This document shows positions 6,802 to 9,681 of a stretch of 9,681 nucleotides of DNA, one piece after another. Both the position numbers and the translations under genes were made by a program. The stretch spans positions 1 to 9,681 of the forward strand of contig JADDPY010000386.1 of the NCBI GenBank assembly GCA_016781635.1, written 5' to 3'. This DNA is from Rubrobacter sp. (GTDB lineage: Bacteria; Actinomycetota; Rubrobacteria; Rubrobacterales; Rubrobacteraceae). The notes beneath the pieces were generated by a model. It was not told the DNA's origin and did not search any database. It saw nothing but the letters and a program-made list of their open reading frames with translations. Each line of letters opens with the position of its first letter. Position 1 is the first letter of the stretch.

Positions 6802-7287
6802 ATGAGGCGGACGACAAAGATCATGGTGGCGATGGCCCTGATGATGGCGCTCTCGGCGACGGCAGCGCTGGCGGCGACGCTCTACGGCACGACGGGCGAC
6901 GATTACATGAAGGGCACCTCCGGCGCCGACGTACTGTACGGCCGCGGCGGTCACGACGCCATCTTGGGCTACGGCGGCGACGACAAGCTCTTCGGCGAGT
7001 ACGGGGACGACGGCCTCTACGGCGGGGCGGGCAACGACCAGATCCGCGGCGGCCCCGGCGACGACCGGGCCGAGGAACGCTCCGTCCACGGCGGCTCGTG
7101 CCACGACATCCTCTGGGGCGACGCCGGCGACGACGCCCTCTACGGGGGTCCGGGCGACGACACGATCTACTCGGCGGGCGACTACGGATACGACTACGTG
7201 GACTGCGGCTCCGGTATCGACACCGTGAAGAAGGGACCCGACCTCTCCTACGACCACTTCGTCGGATGCGAGCGGTTCGTGTACTAG
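6802..7287 (+). CDS. Secreted RTX-type calcium-binding repeat protein
   Basis: The 161-residue protein starts behind GGGAGAAGAGG. It has a Sec signal peptide (residues 1-24: MRRTT, a hydrophobic core, and an ALA-A cleavage site), so it is exported. The mature part is mainly nonapeptide repeats of the GGxGxDxLx type: GTTGDDYMK, GTSGADVLY, GRGGHDAIL, GYGGDDKLF, GEYGDDGLY, GGAGNDQIR, then GDAGDDALY and GGPGDDTIY. Such repeats fold into a parallel beta roll that binds calcium. The array is interrupted around residues 88-103 (EERSVHGGSCHD). It is capped by DYVDCGSGIDTVKKGPD and DHFVGCERFVY, which bring two of its three Cys residues (C100, C135, C156). No enzyme domain is attached, so it is probably a small surface or extracellular structural protein. 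Many RTX proteins use type I secretion with a C-terminal signal; this one instead has an N-terminal Sec signal. A hairpin terminator lies just downstream. Confidence 0.9.
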   Translation: MRRTTKIMVAMALMMALSATAALAATLYGTTGDDYMKGTSGADVLYGRGGHDAILGYGGDDKLFGEYGDDGLYGGAGNDQIRGGPGDDRAEERSVHGGSCHDILWGDAGDDALYGGPGDDTIYSAGDYGYDYVDCGSGIDTVKKGPDLSYDHFVGCERFVY

Positions 7288-7310
7288 GGAACCATCGAGG
7301 GGCTGGACCC

Positions 7311-7340
7311 GGGGAGGGGCGCTTATGCGCCCCTCCCCTT
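7311..7340. terminator. Perfect 12-bp hairpin between convergent genes
   Basis: GGGGAGGGGCGC (7311-7322) and GCGCCCCTCCCC (7327-7338) are exact reverse complements around the loop TTAT. The hairpin is 24 bp past the RTX stop and 60 bp past the end of the opposing peptidase gene, so it may stop transcription from both sides. There is almost no T tract (TT only on the plus strand), so termination would depend on the very stable stem. Confidence 0.75.
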
Positions 7341-7398
7341 CGCGCGCATCGCGCTAGAGGCTCGACCAGCGGGTGGCCTGCTGGGGTTGGCTACGCGC

Positions 7399-8235
7399 CT
7401 ACTTCTGGTTTTTCGTGCCGTTCTCTTCTCTGAAGCCCATGTGGATGTGATCTTTGTGGAGCTCGGTCTGGTCTTTTTCGAGGATCCAACCCTCCTCGGG
7501 GGAGCGGTCGAGGGCTTCGGTCCAGCCCGGGGGGCCGATGATCTGGTCGGGGCGCTCGTCCCTCTGGAGGCCAGCGAGGATCCAGCCGACGTCCCGCACG
7601 TCGGGATCGCCACCGTTGCCCTCGACGGGCTTGCCGTCGACGTCCCAGATGTCCGCGGCCCGGCCGTGATAATGGGTATTCGGCAGCCCGCCGGCCTCGC
7701 CGTAGCCGTCGGGGATGAACGGCCCGTCCTCGACGCCGGGCAGGAAGTAGTGGCCCTCCTTGAAGGCGTCGACGCAGATTCTATGCTCCTCCGTTATGGC
7801 TCTGAGCGCCCCGACGATGCGCTCGTCCACGATCCCGGCCCGTAGGTCCTCGACCGCCGCCGGGGAGGCCCCGAAGTTCGGGTCCTCCAGAAGCGCCCTC
7901 ACCTCGCCGCTCACGGGCTCCTCGTCCTTCTCGCCGAAAAACCGGCCGAGAGAGATGCCGGTGTCGTCCAAACCCTCCGGGCAGCGCACGTCCTCGGCGC
8001 TCAACCCGTCCCCGAGGTGGCGCGGGCCGATAGCCAGCACCGCGAAGACGCAGAGGACCGCCGAGATCCCGAGCGCTATCGTGATGCGCGCGATCCTCCC
8101 GACCACGCTCAAGCGCCGCCCCCGACCGGGCGCTCCGGTATGCGCCGGGCGCCACGAAACCTTGAAATCGACCCGCTCATCTCCGTGCATTCTACGATGC
8201 TGTCGGCGGATGTAGGTAGAGAAGGCCTTGCCCAT
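7399..8235 (-). CDS. Membrane-anchored M15-like metallopeptidase
   Basis: The 278-residue protein has a basic cytoplasmic N-terminus (about 1-45), one membrane segment (about 46-70, RIARITIALGISAVLCVFAV) and an outside C-terminal part. A helical linker (about 100-160) precedes a domain with THYHGRAADIWDVDGKPVEG. This matches the HxxGxAxD pattern of M15/VanY-type D,D-peptidases (His188, Gly191, Ala193, Asp195). KDHIHMGF (His263, His265) near the end supplies the final zinc-site His. These enzymes cut peptide bonds in peptidoglycan stems or crosslinks, so a cell-wall role is likely. The overall sequence is divergent, and peptidase activity is inferred from the motifs only. The start is uncertain. 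The ATG at 8235 has no clear ribosome binding site, TAGACT (8244-8239) just before it looks like a -10 box, and an alternative ATG lies at 8190. Either start keeps the membrane segment. The gene converges on the RTX gene. Confidence 0.75.
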   Translation of the reverse strand: MGKAFSTYIRRQHRRMHGDERVDFKVSWRPAHTGAPGRGRRLSVVGRIARITIALGISAVLCVFAVLAIGPRHLGDGLSAEDVRCPEGLDDTGISLGRFFGEKDEEPVSGEVRALLEDPNFGASPAAVEDLRAGIVDERIVGALRAITEEHRICVDAFKEGHYFLPGVEDGPFIPDGYGEAGGLPNTHYHGRAADIWDVDGKPVEGNGGDPDVRDVGWILAGLQRDERPDQIIGPPGWTEALDRSPEEGWILEKDQTELHKDHIHMGFREENGTKNQK

Positions 8236-8577
8236 AACAGTCTAAAGCCCGACCGAAACGCCCACCAGGTCATCAGGAGCGCTTCACGCTTCACCACGCA
8301 AAAGGAGAAAAACGATCGCGCGTAAAGAAAACCCGGTTGGCCAACGCGGCCCCTGATCGGGCGAAGTATCGCGGGGGACACGCTCGAGCAAGTCGCCCCA
8401 CGACGCCGTGGCGAGGAAGGCCACCCCTTGAGCTACAGCAGCACGAGGTCCACGGTGTCGGAGCCCAGGAGGGGAGCGCCGGCGGAGGCAAGGATCGCCG
8501 GCCCGCTGCTCGTGGGAAAAGGACCGTTGCGCCGCCGGCCCTCGAAGCTCCGGCAGGTGTTTCGTCTCGGAATCTCC
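8236..8577 (-). other. Region downstream of MEDS gene with degenerate C-terminal echo
   Basis: No credible complete gene is seen in these roughly 340 bp. On the minus strand, a frame ending at 8433 reads SSGPAILASAGAPLLGSDTVDLVLL in part. It resembles the C-terminal stretch SSHSGTILASAGGLWLSRGT of the preceding regulator, 142 bp away and in a different frame. A perfect 7-bp inverted repeat (GCCGGCG 8478-8484, CGCCGGC 8496-8502) lies in the same stretch. The half nearer the peptidase gene holds a T-rich run on the minus strand near 8303-8313 but no strong hairpin. It may be a partial duplication, the displaced true C-terminus after a frameshift, or chance. Confidence 0.35.
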
Positions 8578-9327
8578 TTAGAAGGACGGCATCCGCGTTC
8601 CGCGAGAGAGCCACAATCCGCCCGCGGAGGCCAGGATGGTGCCCGAGTGCGAAGACTGGGCCCGCACGAGCGCCGCCGCCGACCACTCCTCGATCGCCTC
8701 TTCGATCGCGGCCGTCTTGACCACGAGTTGCCGGGCGTCGACAAGCTCGGCGAGCCTCTCCTGCTGCTCCAGAGCCGCGTCCAATTCGATGTCCACGGCC
8801 CAGTCGAAGGAGGACCACACGGCGCGCCCCCCGCCGGCCTCTTCTTCGACGATCCGGACGAGCTGGTCGCCCCGTCCTCCTACGGGGACCTCTTCGGACC
8901 TCATCAACAGGCGCCCCTCCCGCCGCAGGCGGCCGGCCTCCAGGCCGTTGGCCTCGAATCGGGAGACCAACTCGTCCTCGGACTTGTCCTCGCCGCCGTA
9001 GAACTTCACCAGCAACCCATCGTGCGCCTCGCCGACGCGGAAGAAGGAGGCGTCGAGGCGGTGCAGGATGTCGCGGTTCTGGGCGATGGCGAGCACGTTA
9101 TCCGGGACCCGCAGAAACGAGCTCAACTGCCCTACGAGCGTCTGCGGGCGCTCGCTCTTCTTCAAAAAATCCTCCAGGGCCGTCCGCCTCACCCGCCAGT
9201 GTTTGCCGGCCTTCAGGCACGGCAGCTTCCCCTCACGACACCAGCGCCACACCGTCGACTCTTTGACCCCCATCAGCCCGGCGACGTCCTCCGCCCCGAG
9301 CAACTCCGTTTCCGGCGTTCGCTCCAA
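8578..9327 (-). CDS. Excisionase-type HTH regulator with MEDS-like sensory domain
   Basis: The 249-residue protein starts at TTG 9327, supported by GGAGGAAGA immediately upstream. Residues about 8-57 are an excisionase/MerR-type DNA-binding domain (LLGAEDVAGLMGVKESTVWRW, GKLPCLKAGKHWRVRRTALEDFL). From about residue 95, FFRVGEAHDGLLVKFYGGEDKSEDELVSRFEANGLEAGRL and SSFDWAVDIELDAALEQQERLAELVDARQLVVKT resemble the MEDS (DcmR sensory) domain, with its bound-ligand-type first motif and the later DARQLVVKT motif. Known members such as DcmR are transcriptional repressors; the ligand here is unknown. The C-terminus (VRAQSSHSGTILASAGGLWL then SRGTRMPSF) looks ragged, and a similar stretch follows in another frame just downstream, so the last residues may derive from a frameshift. 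The upstream AT-rich promoter faces the divergent CPYS-protein gene. Confidence 0.8.
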   Translation of the reverse strand: MERTPETELLGAEDVAGLMGVKESTVWRWCREGKLPCLKAGKHWRVRRTALEDFLKKSERPQTLVGQLSSFLRVPDNVLAIAQNRDILHRLDASFFRVGEAHDGLLVKFYGGEDKSEDELVSRFEANGLEAGRLRREGRLLMRSEEVPVGGRGDQLVRIVEEEAGGGRAVWSSFDWAVDIELDAALEQQERLAELVDARQLVVKTAAIEEAIEEWSAAALVRAQSSHSGTILASAGGLWLSRGTRMPSF

Positions 9328-9377
9328 TCTTCCTCCGTCCCGGCGTCTCCAGACGCGTTCGTAACTATCTTCGCCGC

Positions 9378-9435
9378 ATTGTACCTTCTCTTATCCATTT
9401 CCTAATTTTTCTTTGTTTTATTTTATTTTGATTAT
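9378..9435 (-). promoter_or_regulatory. AT-rich promoter of the MEDS regulator
   Basis: On the minus strand TACAAT (9383-9378) is a good -10 hexamer, predicting a start near 9371 and a leader of about 44 nt to the TTG. No good -35 is seen. Directly upstream lies a strikingly A-rich tract (complement of 9403-9435, TAATTTTTCTTTG and TTTTATTTTATTTTG on the plus strand), placed where an UP element would contact RNA polymerase alpha subunits. This is the most AT-rich part of the window. The hexamer and tract are seen; promoter activity is inferred. Confidence 0.45.
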
Positions 9436-9600
9436 CCGTAACTACTGTGCCGTTGAGGTTTCCGAGCGTCGCTTCGGCCGTCATCGAGTAGCAGCATAGT
9501 TCCACAAACCAGAACTCTCTGCGGCTCATCGCGTGTCCCGACCTGCCCACAGGAGAGACGGCGTGATAGGTTTGGGGGGACCGAGAAGAAGGAGCAAACC

Positions 9601-9681
9601 ATGTTGGAGCTTTACCAGAAGGAGAGTTGCCCCTACAGCGGCAAGGTCCGGGCGCGGCTGAGCGAGCTTGGCCTGAGCTGG
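9601..9681 (+). CDS. Glutaredoxin/GST N-terminal-like protein (5' fragment)
   Basis: Only the first 27 codons are inside the window; the gene continues beyond 9681. ATG 9601 is preceded by AAGGAG with 6 nt spacing. The sequence opens MLELYQKESCPYSGKVRARL, a thioredoxin-fold beginning: a first strand, then CPYS as the redox or glutathione-site motif at residues 10-13, then the first helix. CPYC is the glutaredoxin form; CPYS keeps only the nucleophilic Cys and is common in GST-like and monothiol proteins. It could be a single-domain glutaredoxin or a longer GST-like protein, and the missing part decides. It is divergent from the MEDS regulator across about 270 bp that includes the AT-rich tract. 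No clear plus-strand promoter was found there. Confidence 0.8.
   Translation, partial: MLELYQKESCPYSGKVRARLSELGLSW

Noticed and set aside
6880..7180. Tandem DNA repeat or CRISPR-like periodicity
   Set aside because: The periodic GGCGACGAC pattern is explained by the RTX nonapeptide codons. There are no uniform repeats separated by unique spacers.
8428..9405. Long plus-strand open frame of 325 codons
   Set aside because: It lies antisense to the HTH/MEDS regulator, has no family motif, and its composition is what GC-rich antisense frames produce.
9365..9550. Minus-strand open frame of 61 codons
   Set aside because: It covers the AT-rich promoter tract, has Lys/Ile-rich content from that tract, and no family similarity.

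Overview
The window is GC-rich bacterial DNA. It has tightly packed genes, strong GGAGG-type ribosome binding sites, one well-supported TTG start and short GC-rich hairpin terminators. The protein set suggests a high-GC Gram-positive, and gene style fits a Rubrobacter-like actinobacterium: a eukaryote-type class I aldolase, a HTH plus MEDS sensory regulator, a short 'MCYTSRDYR' protein, and a Sec-exported calcium-repeat protein beside a membrane-anchored M15-like peptidase. The genus is inferred from style and memory of families, not proven. No rRNA, tRNA, CRISPR array or intact insertion sequence is visible.

Layout, left to right. (1) 47-588 (+) is a wrecked geranylgeranyl-reductase-type flavoprotein gene with a nonsense codon, a large internal deletion and a frameshift. 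(2) 663-2717 (-) is a full-length DUF255/YyaL thioredoxin-domain protein, convergent with the pseudogene. Its upstream region carries a 29-bp imperfect palindrome with a -10-like hexamer in each arm. (3) About 450 bp hold no recognisable gene. (4) 3249-4232 (+) encodes a LOV photoreceptor domain fused to a catalytically degenerate GGDEF domain. A Crp/Fnr-type regulator (4283-5002) follows 50 bp later on the same strand, suggesting a sensor and transcription-factor pair. (5) 5129-5281 (+) is a 50-residue, very charged protein, followed by a clear intrinsic terminator. (6) 5394-6416 (+) is a class I fructose-bisphosphate aldolase with its own hairpin terminator. (7) 6802-7287 (+) is a secreted RTX-like calcium-binding repeat protein behind a roughly 310-bp leader region with possible alternative RNA folds. 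(8) 7399-8235 (-) is a single-pass membrane protein with an M15-like zinc peptidase domain. It converges on the RTX gene across a perfect 12-bp hairpin. (9) 8578-9327 (-) is an excisionase-type HTH plus MEDS-like regulator expressed from an AT-rich promoter. Its C-terminal coding segment has a degenerate echo just downstream. (10) 9601 onward (+) is the start of a glutaredoxin/GST-N-terminal-like protein cut by the window edge.

The genes do not form one pathway. The region mixes central metabolism (aldolase), thiol-redox-fold proteins (DUF255 and the CPYS protein), signalling (LOV-GGDEF, Crp, MEDS) and cell-surface proteins (RTX, M15-like). The most distinctive unit is the LOV/degenerate-GGDEF/Crp group. 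I did not find a clearly new multi-gene system. The best leads are that group, the palindrome at the DUF255 promoter, the RTX leader, and the decay next to the MEDS gene.
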